DNA of 64,000 nucleotides from Arundinibacter roseus (GCF_004348825.1 NZ_SMJU01000004.1:362555-426554), one strand, 5' to 3'; positions 36,497 through 45,036 are shown, counted from the first letter of the stretch. Notes: a model not told the origin generated them from the letters alone. Numbers and translations: made by a program.

Positions 36497-36813
36497 CAGC
36501 TACAACTATCTCTCTCTCGCTCCCAGAGGAGCAATTAGAACTTCTAGCGACTGTACAAGAGCTATTAAATCGGCAGGTTGAACAAAATAACCATGCGGTT
36601 TGGCTGAAAGAACAAGAGGCTGCAGATCGCTTGAAAGTGTCATTATCAACGATCCGCAAATGGAGAGGAGAAGGATGGCTGAGATATATCGGAATCGGAG
36701 AAAATATCAGATATCGAGCCAATTATCTGGATGATGACTTTGAAGCCAAAGGCTTGGTTGAAGCCCCTCTTCAAAGAACTATTCCTCATTTTGGAAAGAG
36801 GAAAGCTTCCTGA
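36493..36813 (+). CDS. MerR/excisionase-type HTH protein
   Basis: 106 residues: an N-terminal helical segment (LPEEQLELLATVQELLNRQV) and then a helix-turn-helix of the DNA_binding/excisionase type, AVWLKEQEAADRLKVSLSTIRKWRGEGWL, followed by YIGIGENIRYR, the wing. This arrangement is common in Bacteroidota mobile elements, where such proteins act as excision or regulatory factors. Coupled to the gene before it. Confidence 0.75.
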   Translation: MTATTISLSLPEEQLELLATVQELLNRQVEQNNHAVWLKEQEAADRLKVSLSTIRKWRGEGWLRYIGIGENIRYRANYLDDDFEAKGLVEAPLQRTIPHFGKRKAS

Positions 36814-36899
36814 AAAATCAAATACCACTATACACACAGCTGCCGCTTGGGCCTGCAATCGGGCAGGTCCAGGCATTGAAATTCAACCATTCATTTTAA

Positions 36900-36992
36900 A
36901 TGATTTACATATTTCTATACATCTGCCTATGTCTGGCAATCCTTGCCTGGGGAAGGCAAATTGCCAAGGGATTGAATAACTCAGATCCGTAA
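36900..36992 (+). CDS. Hidden 30-residue single-helix membrane peptide
   Basis: An ATG at 36900 opens a 30-codon frame: one hydrophobic helix (MIYIFLYICLCLAILAWG) followed by a polar tail (RQIAKGLNNSDP) and TAA. The N-in, short-tail shape recalls small phage membrane peptides such as holin or superinfection-type peptides, but the length is very short and there is no clear partner. It lies in a gap between the HTH gene and the next small gene. Real expression is uncertain. Confidence 0.4.
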   Translation: MIYIFLYICLCLAILAWGRQIAKGLNNSDP

Positions 36993-37036
36993 GGAGAGCA
37001 TTTTAGAGTCTAATTTTCAACTATACATCTAAGCAA

Positions 37037-37243
37037 ATGATCACGATTGAAAATCAATGTACCGTCCGGGTGGACGGTAGACTGGTGGGGTATATCCCTA
37101 CTTCAAAATGGAACGATGCCCTACTTGCCCTTGGCGCAACCGGTGGTTTTCGCAAAGAAGCAAAGGTTTATACGGCAACGCCCATGTTGCGCTACAAACC
37201 AAGGTTGGTGAAAACTTTGAAACAGTTAATGCAATGCATTTGA
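37037..37243 (+). CDS. Small phage protein, unknown
   Basis: 68 residues, MITIENQCTVRVDGRLVGYI at the start and a basic end (RYKPRLVKTLKQLMQCI). No family recognised. The start codon is preceded by the recurrent leader ATCTAAGCAA, which supports this start. Its end overlaps the zinc-finger gene by 10 nt. Confidence 0.6.
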   Translation: MITIENQCTVRVDGRLVGYIPTSKWNDALLALGATGGFRKEAKVYTATPMLRYKPRLVKTLKQLMQCI

Positions 37244-37584
37244 TATCCTACTACAAGGAAAAGCTGGAAAATCACTACGAGCGAATGCTTGAATGTGAGG
37301 GAGATATGATTCAGGAGTACCAACATCTGATGGCGATTGCCCGGCTTTGTCGGAAACTTATGCTGGCTCCTAACAGCTGGCTAATTCAAAAGGCAGAAGA
37401 ACGTCGGGGAAATCATATGAAAGTTGAAAAGAAAGTTCAATCTAATGATATGAGAACTGTGCAAAAAGATACCCAACACATAATCCCACAATTTAGCTGC
37501 CCGGATTGTGGCAAAAGCTTCAGCTCCAAACAGGCTCGTGGAGCTCACGTCCGCTTTTGTGGGAAAGGAGGTAGTCATGAATGA
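37234..37584 (+). CDS. Phage protein with a C-terminal zinc finger
   Basis: 116 residues from the ATG at 37234 (MHLISYYKEKLENHYERMLE); the longer open frame from 37108 overlaps the previous gene fully and is rejected. The N-terminal half is helical. The C-terminus holds CPDCGKSFSSKQARGAHVRFC, a C-x2-C-x12-H-x3-C zinc finger close to the classic C2H2 pattern with Cys as last ligand, unusual in bacteria but known in mobile elements. Probably binds nucleic acid. Overlaps the next gene by 8 nt. Confidence 0.65.
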   Translation: MHLISYYKEKLENHYERMLECEGDMIQEYQHLMAIARLCRKLMLAPNSWLIQKAEERRGNHMKVEKKVQSNDMRTVQKDTQHIIPQFSCPDCGKSFSSKQARGAHVRFCGKGGSHE

Positions 37585-37861
37585 ATACGCCATCACTTCC
37601 ACGCCCATTCGCTACGAAAATTTGATCCAGGGCAACTTGAAATTCCTGATTATTGAACAGGTTTTTTTTGATGAAAAAGTTTGCATTGGCGACAGACTCA
37701 TGATCAAAGAACGGTGCGCAATAAAGGGAGAATTCACCGGCAGATCTGCTGAATTCATGATTACGAGCGTCGAAAAATCATTTACAATGAAAGGCTTACA
37801 TGAAGCATTTCTTGGCTTATCGATAACGAAGATTTCAGAGAAATTGAATGGCTCAATCTGA
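37577..37861 (+). CDS. DUF3850-type (ASCH-like) protein
   Basis: 94 residues from ATG 37577, overlapping the previous stop (ATGAATGA). The core VCIGDRLMIKERCAIKGEFTGRSAEFMITSVEKSF is broken here only by description: the IGDRLMIKE turn, the E-F-TGR motif and the following beta strand match DUF3850, a small ASCH/PUA-like fold in phages thought to bind RNA. Start chosen because it gives a domain of normal length. Confidence 0.65.
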   Translation: MNEYAITSTPIRYENLIQGNLKFLIIEQVFFDEKVCIGDRLMIKERCAIKGEFTGRSAEFMITSVEKSFTMKGLHEAFLGLSITKISEKLNGSI

Positions 37862-37869
37862 CAACTATT

Positions 37870-38115
37870 ATGAAGCACGAAAGCAAAACAATAGGCCAAA
37901 GTCGTACCTGGGCAGCGGCCTTGTGCGGGCAATTAGAGGACTCCTCCGGATTAGAAGCATCAGCAGCGCTTTTCGTTTTCTGGGAATGGGCGGTCCGGGA
38001 ATCAAAAAATAAATATCCCTGGCTGGTGTATATGCGCTGGGGATGCAGCCGGTCAAGGCTCATCAGGAAACGAGATGATGCGATGAAAGAGTATTTGAGA
38101 AAAACAGGAAAGTGA
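37870..38115 (+). CDS. Small phage protein, unknown
   Basis: 81 residues with a central Trp-rich helical segment (LFVFWEWAVRESKNKYPWLVY) and a basic C-terminus (RSRLIRKRDDAMKEYLRKTGK). No family recognised. Starts 8 nt after the DUF3850 gene and ends just before the region with the tRNA-like elements. Confidence 0.55.
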   Translation: MKHESKTIGQSRTWAAALCGQLEDSSGLEASAALFVFWEWAVRESKNKYPWLVYMRWGCSRSRLIRKRDDAMKEYLRKTGK

Positions 38116-38142
38116 GTAAACGTGAGAACGGGATACTAGTGT

Positions 38143-38247
38143 AAGGTGCTGTCTGCTTACTCAGGCATGAAGAAAGCTGTTGGAGCCCTCAGAGTGGATA
38201 TTGAATGTAGGTATTGGTGAGGCCGGGTTCGACTCCCGGAGCTTTCG
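38143..38247 (+). ncRNA. tRNA-like element 1 with leader hairpin
   Basis: A leader hairpin GTCTG-CTTACT-CAGGC (38151-38166) precedes GAAAGCT (38172-38178), which pairs perfectly with AGCTTTC (38240-38246). Just before the latter lies a canonical T-arm, CCGGG-TTCGACT-CCCGG (38223-38239). The middle is about 44 nt with CCTCA/TGAGG pairing, but no D-arm or normal seven-base anticodon loop is found. It looks tRNA-derived rather than a working tRNA. A second copy follows. Confidence 0.6.
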
Positions 38248-38297
38248 TATCTGATGATGTAAAGACATCAGATATCGGATAGAGGAGGGTTTTTAAG

Positions 38298-38388
38298 AAG
38301 GAGTTGCCTGCTTACTCAGGCAAGGAGAAAGCTGCCGGTGCCCCCGTGTTGGTTCGGGGCCGGGTTCGATTCCCGGAGCTTTCACAGG
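38298..38388 (+). ncRNA. tRNA-like element 2 with leader hairpin
   Basis: Same plan as element 1 but shorter. Hairpin GCCTG-CTTACT-CAGGC (38306-38321), acceptor strand GAAAGCT (38327-38333), a middle hairpin GCCCC/GGGGC (about 38339-38359), T-arm CCGGG-TTCGATT-CCCGG (38360-38376) and AGCTTTC (38377-38383). The stem change GTCTG to GCCTG and the T-loop change C to T keep the pairing. Only 26 nt lie between acceptor and T-arm, far too few for a normal tRNA. Confidence 0.6.
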
Positions 38389-38418
38389 GTAGAGCAGAAT
38401 TCTACATGAGTGCCCAAA

Positions 38419-38444
38419 CCACGCCGGGGTAACGCCTGGCGTGG
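38419..38444 (+). other. GC-rich inverted repeat before the winged-helix gene
   Basis: CCACGCC (38419-38425) and GGCGTGG (38438-38444) form a stable hairpin with a 12-nt loop and no T-run. It lies about 85 nt before the start of the 487-residue gene; a regulatory role in its leader is possible. Confidence 0.5.
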
Positions 38445-38529
38445 GTAAGGGAAGGTTTGTTTAAAATTTTATGCAATTGCCAATTTAGTATGAACAAAAT
38501 GAAGTCACTAACCCCACTCCTACGCTTGT

Positions 38530-39993
38530 ATGCTACCCAGAATTGAGATATCAAATGTAGTACGGCGGGCTTATAAGGCCATTGATGAGCATAATAATAG
38601 CTGCCCAATGCAAGCTGTTGAACGAAGGATCATGACAGCAGATGGCAAACCAGATGTTCAGCTCATACACCGCAGGGTTGGTTTAATTCCGGAAGCGATC
38701 AGTACCACCTTTCACGCTTTGGTAACGGAGTATGTACGAAATTATAACCGTATGGCTTCCATGATGGCTGATGGAGCCTATACCAAAGATTCACCGCCTG
38801 GCCTACGTACCAATAATGTACGTCTCGCTCCTTTTTGTCGATGCACCGATCGAACCGTCAGAAACCATCTTTCCAGGCTCCGGGAGCTTGGCTACATCAA
38901 AACAAAATTTCATGGGACAAGGAAGGATTTTGAAGTGTGGATAAGCCCAAAATTCTTGTTTGAGCCAGAATCAGAAGCCCCTGTCAATGAGTTCAAAAAT
39001 GCTCCAAAACCGCATTTTGAAGGGGAAAACCCGAAAAATTTTCCGCTTAATAGTACCTACATAGAGATAATAGAAAAAAAAGAAACAAGGAAAGTGGATA
39101 TGTTGGTTGAACACGGAGAGAACGTTCAGGGACAGAGGGGTCGAGCAGAAACCATAGCTGTCGGCCAGCAACCCTTCAATACCGACAGACGGAGAGAAGA
39201 TCAAGTTGGGGGCGGCAGCGTGCGGCCCCGGCAGGCGATAACCACCCTACGGCTGCCAAAACCTACAACACCTCGTCGTAATCCTAAGGATCTCGCCCCT
39301 CAGCATCTCAAAATGCTCGTTGAATTCTGGCTTTATGCATGGCAAGTGATTTACCCGGGACAAGATTTCAGTGACCAGGAGCAGGAAGCAGCCCTATACG
39401 CCATAATGGCAGGTGTTTACAACAATTTTACTGATCCGCTTTCGGATGCAGAATGGCTAAACGTACAAGTCTATCAGCTGAGCAAACTTGATAAAGCCGG
39501 ACGTTACTTTGATCGACACCCAGATGCCTATCGACCGGATCCATACGCAGTGGTCATCGCAGGAAAAGGCTATTTTGACAGAGAAAACCATCTCGGATTC
39601 ATTGGTATTGAAGCCTGGATGAAGAAGGATAAAATTGAACAGAAACGGCAACGAGATGCGTATGCCCACCGAAAACGCTGTGATCGATTACTCATTACTG
39701 CCCGTCGTGACTTCCTGAAACTACGAATGGGGATACCACCCCGCAAAGAGGTAGCTGGAAAAACTGAATTGGGATTGTATCAATACTATGATGCCTTATT
39801 CGCAGGCCTGGGCACCAAATACCGTGAACGTTTTGCCAAACAATATCTTGATCGCCAAACCCACAATTTTCAGTCACCCCGCTTTCAGGCCGCCCAACGA
39901 GCCCGCCGGGCAGGTGGAGAAGTTACTAAGGAGGTGATTGTATATGTTGAAAATTACATTGAAGGTGATGGTACAGGATACTATACTGATTGA
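38530..39993 (+). CDS. Winged-helix phage protein, possibly replication-related
   Basis: 487 residues. A helix-turn-helix is visible at about residues 95-120 (FCRCTDRTVRNHLSRLRELGYIKT), a form common in phage and plasmid replication initiators. A low-complexity linker follows (about 165-250), then a helical C-terminal region (FWLYAWQVIYPG to LGIPPRKE-like segments) and a basic end. Position after early genes and before structural genes fits replication or its control; no enzymatic motif is seen. Confidence 0.6.
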   Translation: MLPRIEISNVVRRAYKAIDEHNNSCPMQAVERRIMTADGKPDVQLIHRRVGLIPEAISTTFHALVTEYVRNYNRMASMMADGAYTKDSPPGLRTNNVRLAPFCRCTDRTVRNHLSRLRELGYIKTKFHGTRKDFEVWISPKFLFEPESEAPVNEFKNAPKPHFEGENPKNFPLNSTYIEIIEKKETRKVDMLVEHGENVQGQRGRAETIAVGQQPFNTDRRREDQVGGGSVRPRQAITTLRLPKPTTPRRNPKDLAPQHLKMLVEFWLYAWQVIYPGQDFSDQEQEAALYAIMAGVYNNFTDPLSDAEWLNVQVYQLSKLDKAGRYFDRHPDAYRPDPYAVVIAGKGYFDRENHLGFIGIEAWMKKDKIEQKRQRDAYAHRKRCDRLLITARRDFLKLRMGIPPRKEVAGKTELGLYQYYDALFAGLGTKYRERFAKQYLDRQTHNFQSPRFQAAQRARRAGGEVTKEVIVYVENYIEGDGTGYYTD

Positions 39994-40036
39994 TTAAAAT
40001 TTAAGCAGTTATCCATTTATAAACACATCTAAGCAA

Positions 40037-40378
40037 ATGAAAGATCGTCGATTTTTAGGACAGCAGACCTCCAAACGTAAACCGCTGACCCAGGAGCAGA
40101 AAGATAAGCAACGAAAAATGGCCAGCTGCTACATGGTCGTTAAATTCCACGATGGCAATCAGTGGTCCAAGTGGTCCAACGAATGGGCTCAGCCCCGGAT
40201 CAGGAATATTGGCGATGCTGTAAACGAAATGTTCCGGATCATGGAGACCTATTTCAGAGGAAAAGTACATTCTGCCGCAATCTTTGATACCAGAATTAAT
40301 AAAGATACCAGGGCTGATAACAAAATCTACCAGTTTGAAAATGGGATCTGGAAAATGGAAAAACAGTTTAACTGGTAA
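40037..40378 (+). CDS. Phage protein, unknown
   Basis: 113 residues with a strongly basic N-terminus (KDRRFLGQQTSKRKPLTQEQ) and a beta-rich second half (YMVVKFHDGNQWSKWSNEW, SAAIFDTRINKDT). No family recognised. The start is preceded by the recurrent ATCTAAGCAA leader motif at exactly the same spacing as at 37037. Confidence 0.6.
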   Translation: MKDRRFLGQQTSKRKPLTQEQKDKQRKMASCYMVVKFHDGNQWSKWSNEWAQPRIRNIGDAVNEMFRIMETYFRGKVHSAAIFDTRINKDTRADNKIYQFENGIWKMEKQFNW

Positions 40379-40382
40379 CAAA

Positions 40383-40721
40383 ATGGCAACTAAACGACGT
40401 TTTTTCATAATAGGACGAATTTGTAAAAACCCTGTAAACTCTTTGCAGAGCCGACTAATTAACGAACTGGAAGACTTATCAAAATTAATGACTGATGATC
40501 TTGATAAATTTATTGATCAAGTACAGGAATTGGTCGAAACGGGGAACCGGGAATTGCCCAGATGCAGAAAGGAAAAAGTTTATACACATGATCATTTTTT
40601 TCATGGCGGCGAAGGCAATTACATAGATTCCATTAAGATTGGACTGTTTTACAGTTTTGAAATAAATATTGTACGTATGATCTCAGTAAATGAAGGATTG
40701 TATGGAGCCATTACGAATTAA
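40383..40721 (+). CDS. Phage protein, unknown
   Basis: 112 residues from ATG 40383 (MATKRRFFIIGRICKNPVN), 4 nt after the previous stop; the frame is open further upstream but inside the previous gene. A helical central part (LINELEDLSKLMTDDLDKFI) precedes a segment with His-rich HDHFFHGGEG. No family recognised. Overlaps the next gene by about 20 nt. Confidence 0.5.
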   Translation: MATKRRFFIIGRICKNPVNSLQSRLINELEDLSKLMTDDLDKFIDQVQELVETGNRELPRCRKEKVYTHDHFFHGGEGNYIDSIKIGLFYSFEINIVRMISVNEGLYGAITN

Positions 40722-41046
40722 GCTCAATATGCATGAGCTCACACATTTAAGAAATTATGTGCGAGTCGCTGAGCGAATAGCCCATAACCCTCAGGCGCGG
40801 GAAGAACTGATTGTATTGGCCGAATTTTCTTTAAAACTGGAAGTAATGTACATCCGAGCTTCCCGGAAAACAGACCAACGAAAATCTTACCATTATCAAA
40901 TACCGGTTTCTGTTTCCAGGATTTTGCATCGAAGATTTCAGCAGGAAGATATTTCGTCAGAATTACAAATGGTGCTATGCGGGATAGATTATGAGTTAAC
41001 TAAGCGTGGATTGAAGCCCAATCCTGTAAAGCCTGAGCTTTTTTAG
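40702..41046 (+). CDS. Phage protein, unknown
   Basis: 114 residues starting MEPLRIKLNMHELTHLRNYV (a Met four codons earlier is also possible). Mostly helical with basic patches (RASRKTDQRKSYHYQ, SRILHRRFQQED). No family recognised. Last gene before a 364-nt gene-free stretch. Confidence 0.55.
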   Translation: MEPLRIKLNMHELTHLRNYVRVAERIAHNPQAREELIVLAEFSLKLEVMYIRASRKTDQRKSYHYQIPVSVSRILHRRFQQEDISSELQMVLCGIDYELTKRGLKPNPVKPELF

Positions 41047-41410
41047 AGTTTCGGTTTTTAAAGAAAACCAAATATTCTATGGTTGGTAAATGCATAACAA
41101 TGGAAAGTAGCCGCCCCTGATCCTAGTCGAAATGGCCTGTATCAACCTCCGCAGTATCTGGTGTAGCAGCTTTCCAACCAAATTATTTTTTGTTTTCGAT
41201 TTTTTACACATAAACCCATTTGAACTTGATTCCCAGACCGAAGATTGGCAAATGATAGAATGAAGACGGGTCTAATGAGAAGTCCAGGCATCACAGATAC
41301 CTGGACTTCTCATAGTTCAAATACAGAAATTTAAGGGTTGGCTCCACTCAGTAAAAATAAGTAGCTAGTACTTTGGCCGGGACTAATTTACTATTTTTTC
41401 CTTAGAAGCG
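41047..41410. other. Gene-free stretch with a long hairpin
   Basis: No open reading frame is supported here. The one clear feature is ATGAGAAGTCCAGG (41275-41288) and its exact complement CCTGGACTTCTCAT (41300-41313), a 14-bp stem with an 11-nt loop and no following T-run, so not a standard terminator. It may be a processing or regulatory hairpin before the late genes. Confidence 0.5.
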
Positions 41411-41857
41411 ATGCAACTCGAAATTCCTGTGAAACCACATGTCAAAACTTTTTTAGAGCACCCGATCAACCTTGGGCCGGGACCTTCTGATATTCGGAAG
41501 GATCACTGGCTGGGCGAGATCCTACTGGCGGTCCTGAGCTTTCATCCGCTCGATCGTAATGACCTCGGGGTTGATTACATGCCTGCACAGATAAGCAAGT
41601 ACTCAACCATTGTAATTAATCCAACTTTCAAGATCAACTATCAGCTGGTGACCGACGGACATTTGGCCAGAATTGGTATGGGCCTTGAAGCGTGGTTCAA
41701 AATGGCGATGGTATTTTACGTACAGGGACGAATGACCCTGCTCCTATCCGAACAGGGTGCCGTACGAAAGTTTTATGAGGAATATGGCATTTCGAGCGAA
41801 GATTACGATCTGGATGCAGCCTTCAAAGTAGCCCAACGGGCAAGAGCACATTTGTAG
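41411..41857 (+). CDS. Phage protein, unknown
   Basis: 148 residues, MQLEIPVKPHVKTFLEHPIN at the start. Alpha/beta in appearance, with a helical end (SSEDYDLDAAFKVAQRARAHL). No family recognised. Followed by a terminator, so it forms its own unit. Confidence 0.6.
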   Translation: MQLEIPVKPHVKTFLEHPINLGPGPSDIRKDHWLGEILLAVLSFHPLDRNDLGVDYMPAQISKYSTIVINPTFKINYQLVTDGHLARIGMGLEAWFKMAMVFYVQGRMTLLLSEQGAVRKFYEEYGISSEDYDLDAAFKVAQRARAHL

Positions 41858-41880
41858 AAAGTCTCTGAATAGTTGGAAAG

Positions 41881-41905
41881 CCTCCTGAAAGCGGGAGGTT
41901 TTTTT
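41881..41905 (+). terminator. Terminator
   Basis: CCTCC (41881-41885) / GGAGG (41894-41898) stem and seven T residues. Confidence 0.75.
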
Positions 41906-42019
41906 ATGTCCTGTTTTCAAAGAAAGTTGTCCTGATTTGTAGGTTTTGTGTCCCAAGTCAAATGCCCTTCAAAAAAGCTGTCCTTGTAAGAGAAAGTGGC
42001 TATTGCCAACTTGCTATGT

Positions 42020-42583
42020 ATGATTACAGTTCAGGAAATTGGTGGATTTGATCAGGACACAAACGCTGGCTTTGTGCGGCGGATCAGGCTATTGAGAAAA
42101 CGAGATGTAATCAGCGTAATGGATCCTATCCGGTTCCCTGGGTATGGGCCCATGTACGAAATTCCATTCTCGGGTCTGATTGTTAAAGAGGGAGCTCAGG
42201 GATTTACTTTTTCATTGCCTCCCAAAACCATCCGGTTTTCTGAAAGTGAATTTGAAAATGAACAGGGCCTGGCTTTTGATACTTCTTTTTCATTTGAAGT
42301 TCCAAAACCAACCACGAGCCTGCTTCACTGGCTGCTCACTCATCAGCACCAAGATTGGGTGGTACTATGGGAAGACTATAATGATGTGGCCTGGATTTCG
42401 GGAAATGAAGAATTTGGCCTTAGGCTGCAAAGGAGCCGGACCGCAAGCGGCCAAAACATTCTACTGGTAGCTATTCAGGGAAGTTTCTCCTTTCCCTCTT
42501 TCAAAATTACAGGCTTTGAACTTCAGGAACTATTCCCCCAGGGACAGTTCTCCTACCACTTTGGCCTACATTTCAATACTTAA
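42020..42583 (+). CDS. Phage structural protein candidate
   Basis: 187 residues from ATG 42020 (MITVQEIGGFDQDTN); a GTG eight codons earlier is an alternative. Beta-rich, ending with FPQGQFSYHFGLHFNT. No family recognised, but its place directly before a beta-helix fibre protein suggests a tail or fibre-associated part. Confidence 0.5.
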   Translation: MITVQEIGGFDQDTNAGFVRRIRLLRKRDVISVMDPIRFPGYGPMYEIPFSGLIVKEGAQGFTFSLPPKTIRFSESEFENEQGLAFDTSFSFEVPKPTTSLLHWLLTHQHQDWVVLWEDYNDVAWISGNEEFGLRLQRSRTASGQNILLVAIQGSFSFPSFKITGFELQELFPQGQFSYHFGLHFNT

Positions 42584-42595
42584 TAACTTTCAACA

Positions 42596-44164
42596 ATGGC
42601 TTATTTCGCAAGTCTTCAACAATTCATTGACACAATAACCGCCAGGCTTATAAAGCCTATTCGCGGTGTTGGCGGCTCGGAAGGTGTAAGCAACCTGGAT
42701 GTTCTGGAAGCGCTTTCTGATACCGGCAAGTGGGCAGATGATATTCGGGTACAGGCCAATGGTTTAATGGCTGACTATCCTACCCGGTTTAGTAGCCTGC
42801 AAACTACTATCTATATAAACCCCTTAACCGGTAATGATGCAAATCCTGGAACGTCCGGCTCCCCCATTGCTTCCCTGCATCGATTGGCGGCAATCGTATC
42901 GGACAAATTCAATCTGGTCATTGTCCAGATCCAGGGCGGAGTAGTCGAAGTAACGCAGGACGTGATGATTAATGTATCTTTCATTGCTTTTGCATTCAAT
43001 GCCGGGACTGGTTTGTATTTCCGAAAGAAAACGTTTGGATCTGGACCGACCGCCTATGAGCAGCCCTATAAACTGAGCCTATTCTGTCTGAATGCCATGT
43101 TTACACCAAACTCCGGCGTTCCGACCCTTCAAACCGAGAACTGTAATCCCGTAGGTGGTGCCAACCTCACTTCCTATATGTTAGCTCAGGGTACAATCAA
43201 TTTGGTGCAACGCGGTGCCCAGGCATGGATGAGTTATACCAAACAGAATATTTCCATTAGGGGATTGAATCTGAATGTCGGGAATAATACCATCATGTTT
43301 TCGGGTACAAATTCCGGCAGTGTAATTTACAATCCGCTGGGCGGAGACTCGAATTATACCCGGAACAGTGGTACTGTTACCCTTGGAGAAAATGCTTTTG
43401 AACAGGTTAATTTTCTGGACAAAGCTGTTTTTACGCTCAATGGTCGGGTGGTGATCTGTAAGCAGTCGATGAATGATATTGAGATTACCTTTCCTATTAC
43501 ATTTCCAGGTGATGGTGCCAACGCAAAAATAGCCCACGTTGAGTTCCTGCCTGGTATGGGCATTTATTGTGATCTGGAAATGACGGTAGGATCTGGCTTT
43601 GGGGTTGGATGGGTCATGCAGAAAATGGTCACGAAACATTTTTCCTTTTACTCAGCAGCAGTTGGTAGTCAGTCGAGTATAAGGCAGACAAAAGTAGTTG
43701 CTTACAGAAATACCGGAGGAGCGAGCAGCTTTACTGCCATTATTGGTGCCGCAACTCCGGGGGCAGCCATTGAGAATGTAAAAATCCCTATTCAACGCCC
43801 AGCTAATATTTATACCAATCACTTTTGGGTAACACTAAAATTTACTGGTAATTCCATAAGTACTGCTGTTTCCATTGCCCGGAACATTGTCAATTTCCTA
43901 AAAATTAATGATCCGGTAAACGACACCTCTCCTCAGTATGAGAATCTGGATAGCACGCCTCAGACTTTGATGCTGAAGGCGGGTGATACCTATACGGTCA
44001 ACCGCCCTTTTCCCTTTTATTATACGATTTTACATAAGGATGCGGCTTGTACGGTCGGAAGCACTACGCTTTCAACCTCGGTGATCAATGCCGCTAATAC
44101 GAGTTTCAGCCTGCCGTTAACCGGATCAGGTTTTTGTACCATCCAAATAACTCCCTGGACGTAA
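42596..44164 (+). CDS. Beta-helix-like tail fibre or spike protein
   Basis: 522 residues. After a short N-terminal part (to about 75) comes YINPLTGNDANPGTSGSPIAS, the opening of right-handed parallel beta-helix domains (n-p-n-G-n-D-a-n-p-G-T), followed by Thr/Ser/Asn-rich beta repeats. The C-terminus (DTYTVNRPFPFYYTILHKDAA) resembles a trimerisation tip. Likely a virion fibre or adhesin. The next gene starts on its stop codon's last base. Confidence 0.65.
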   Translation: MAYFASLQQFIDTITARLIKPIRGVGGSEGVSNLDVLEALSDTGKWADDIRVQANGLMADYPTRFSSLQTTIYINPLTGNDANPGTSGSPIASLHRLAAIVSDKFNLVIVQIQGGVVEVTQDVMINVSFIAFAFNAGTGLYFRKKTFGSGPTAYEQPYKLSLFCLNAMFTPNSGVPTLQTENCNPVGGANLTSYMLAQGTINLVQRGAQAWMSYTKQNISIRGLNLNVGNNTIMFSGTNSGSVIYNPLGGDSNYTRNSGTVTLGENAFEQVNFLDKAVFTLNGRVVICKQSMNDIEITFPITFPGDGANAKIAHVEFLPGMGIYCDLEMTVGSGFGVGWVMQKMVTKHFSFYSAAVGSQSSIRQTKVVAYRNTGGASSFTAIIGAATPGAAIENVKIPIQRPANIYTNHFWVTLKFTGNSISTAVSIARNIVNFLKINDPVNDTSPQYENLDSTPQTLMLKAGDTYTVNRPFPFYYTILHKDAACTVGSTTLSTSVINAANTSFSLPLTGSGFCTIQITPWT

Positions 44165-44580
44165 TGAAAATTTCAAATCACCCTGACGCTCCTTCGGTTG
44201 AGCGCTTTGTAGAAATATTGGCGCGTGTAGATATGCCCACTGAGCGCCGGGGCTCGTATACCCTACGCATCTCGCATGTGAAAGATGGTGCGCCCTGGTA
44301 CGGCATTGAGTCGCCTACGATCAACCGCACGGTTGAAACGAGTGATGATAAGTTGGTCGATTCGTTAACAGGTGCTCGCGTTCATCCAGATTCAGAAGGA
44401 GCCACTCCCGAAGGAGCCGTTGGCGAATATTCATTTTTGGCGGCGTTTGTCCCCAGAAACCCTGAATCGGGTGAAGCCATGGCGCTTCCGCTAGGTCAGG
44501 TACATCAGATTCTGGATGAATTTCTGATTCAACGCATGGATGAAAGTGGGGTATTTGATGATTTTAGAAGCCTGGTATGA
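44164..44580 (+). CDS. Phage protein, unknown
   Basis: 138 residues starting MKISNHPDAPSVERFVEILAR, overlapping the fibre gene stop by one base (TAATG). Mixed alpha/beta; no family recognised. Also overlaps the DUF1353 gene by four nt (ATGA at 44577), so fibre, this gene and DUF1353 form one tightly packed unit. Confidence 0.6.
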   Translation: MKISNHPDAPSVERFVEILARVDMPTERRGSYTLRISHVKDGAPWYGIESPTINRTVETSDDKLVDSLTGARVHPDSEGATPEGAVGEYSFLAAFVPRNPESGEAMALPLGQVHQILDEFLIQRMDESGVFDDFRSLV

Positions 44581-44951
44581 CGAAGTATCCTGACATCCGG
44601 CTCCGGAAATGCGTAGAGCCCCATGCAAAGATTGACTGGTTTGAAATTGCGGAAGATTGTGACTGTGGAAAGATGATCATTACTGCTGGCTACAAAACGG
44701 ACTTTGCTTCGGTACCGAGGATTTTGTGGAGTGTGTTCCCACCACATGGCCGGTGGACGAATGCCGCCATTAAGCATGATTGGTGGTATGACCAAAAGGT
44801 AATGGAAAATGAGCTAGGACCGCAAGAAGCCAGGTACTGGGCCGATCATGACTTTTTGTTTGATATGCTCCGAGAGGGCGTACCGAAGTGGCAAGCCTAC
44901 CTTTTTTACGGTATTGTGCGTCTTTTTGGTCGTAAATGGTGGGTAACTTGA
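44577..44951 (+). CDS. DUF1353 phage protein
   Basis: 124 residues. The DUF1353 signature is clear: GYKTDFASVPRILWSVFPPHG and AAIKHDWWYDQ (conserved Asp-Phe-Ala-Ser-V-PR and HD-W-Y). The family is common in tailed phages and may be a lysis or baseplate-associated factor; exact role is unknown. It ends a three-gene overlap unit and is followed by two terminators. Confidence 0.82.
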   Translation: MTKYPDIRLRKCVEPHAKIDWFEIAEDCDCGKMIITAGYKTDFASVPRILWSVFPPHGRWTNAAIKHDWWYDQKVMENELGPQEARYWADHDFLFDMLREGVPKWQAYLFYGIVRLFGRKWWVT

Positions 44952-44999
44952 TTTAGATTTTTTTAAATTAGCACTTTAATGGTGTGGATATATGTCATT

Positions 45000-45036
45000 A
45001 CAGCCCGGCTGCTCTTGCGGCCGGGCTGTATTTTTA
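45000..45036 (+). terminator. Terminator
   Basis: ACAGCCCGGC (45000-45009) / GCCGGGCTGT (45020-45029), 10-nt loop, then ATTTTTATA. Confidence 0.9.

Noticed and set aside
38167..38220. 17-codon frame MKKAVGALR... inside tRNA-like element 1
   Set aside because: Its codons coincide with the acceptor strand and the stop with the T-arm start; more likely chance than a tmRNA-like tag, since no tmRNA features exist.
38143..38388. Calling the two elements functional tRNAs
   Set aside because: Acceptor and T-arm are perfect, but no D-arm, no seven-base anticodon loop, and the second copy has only 26 nt between acceptor and T-arm.
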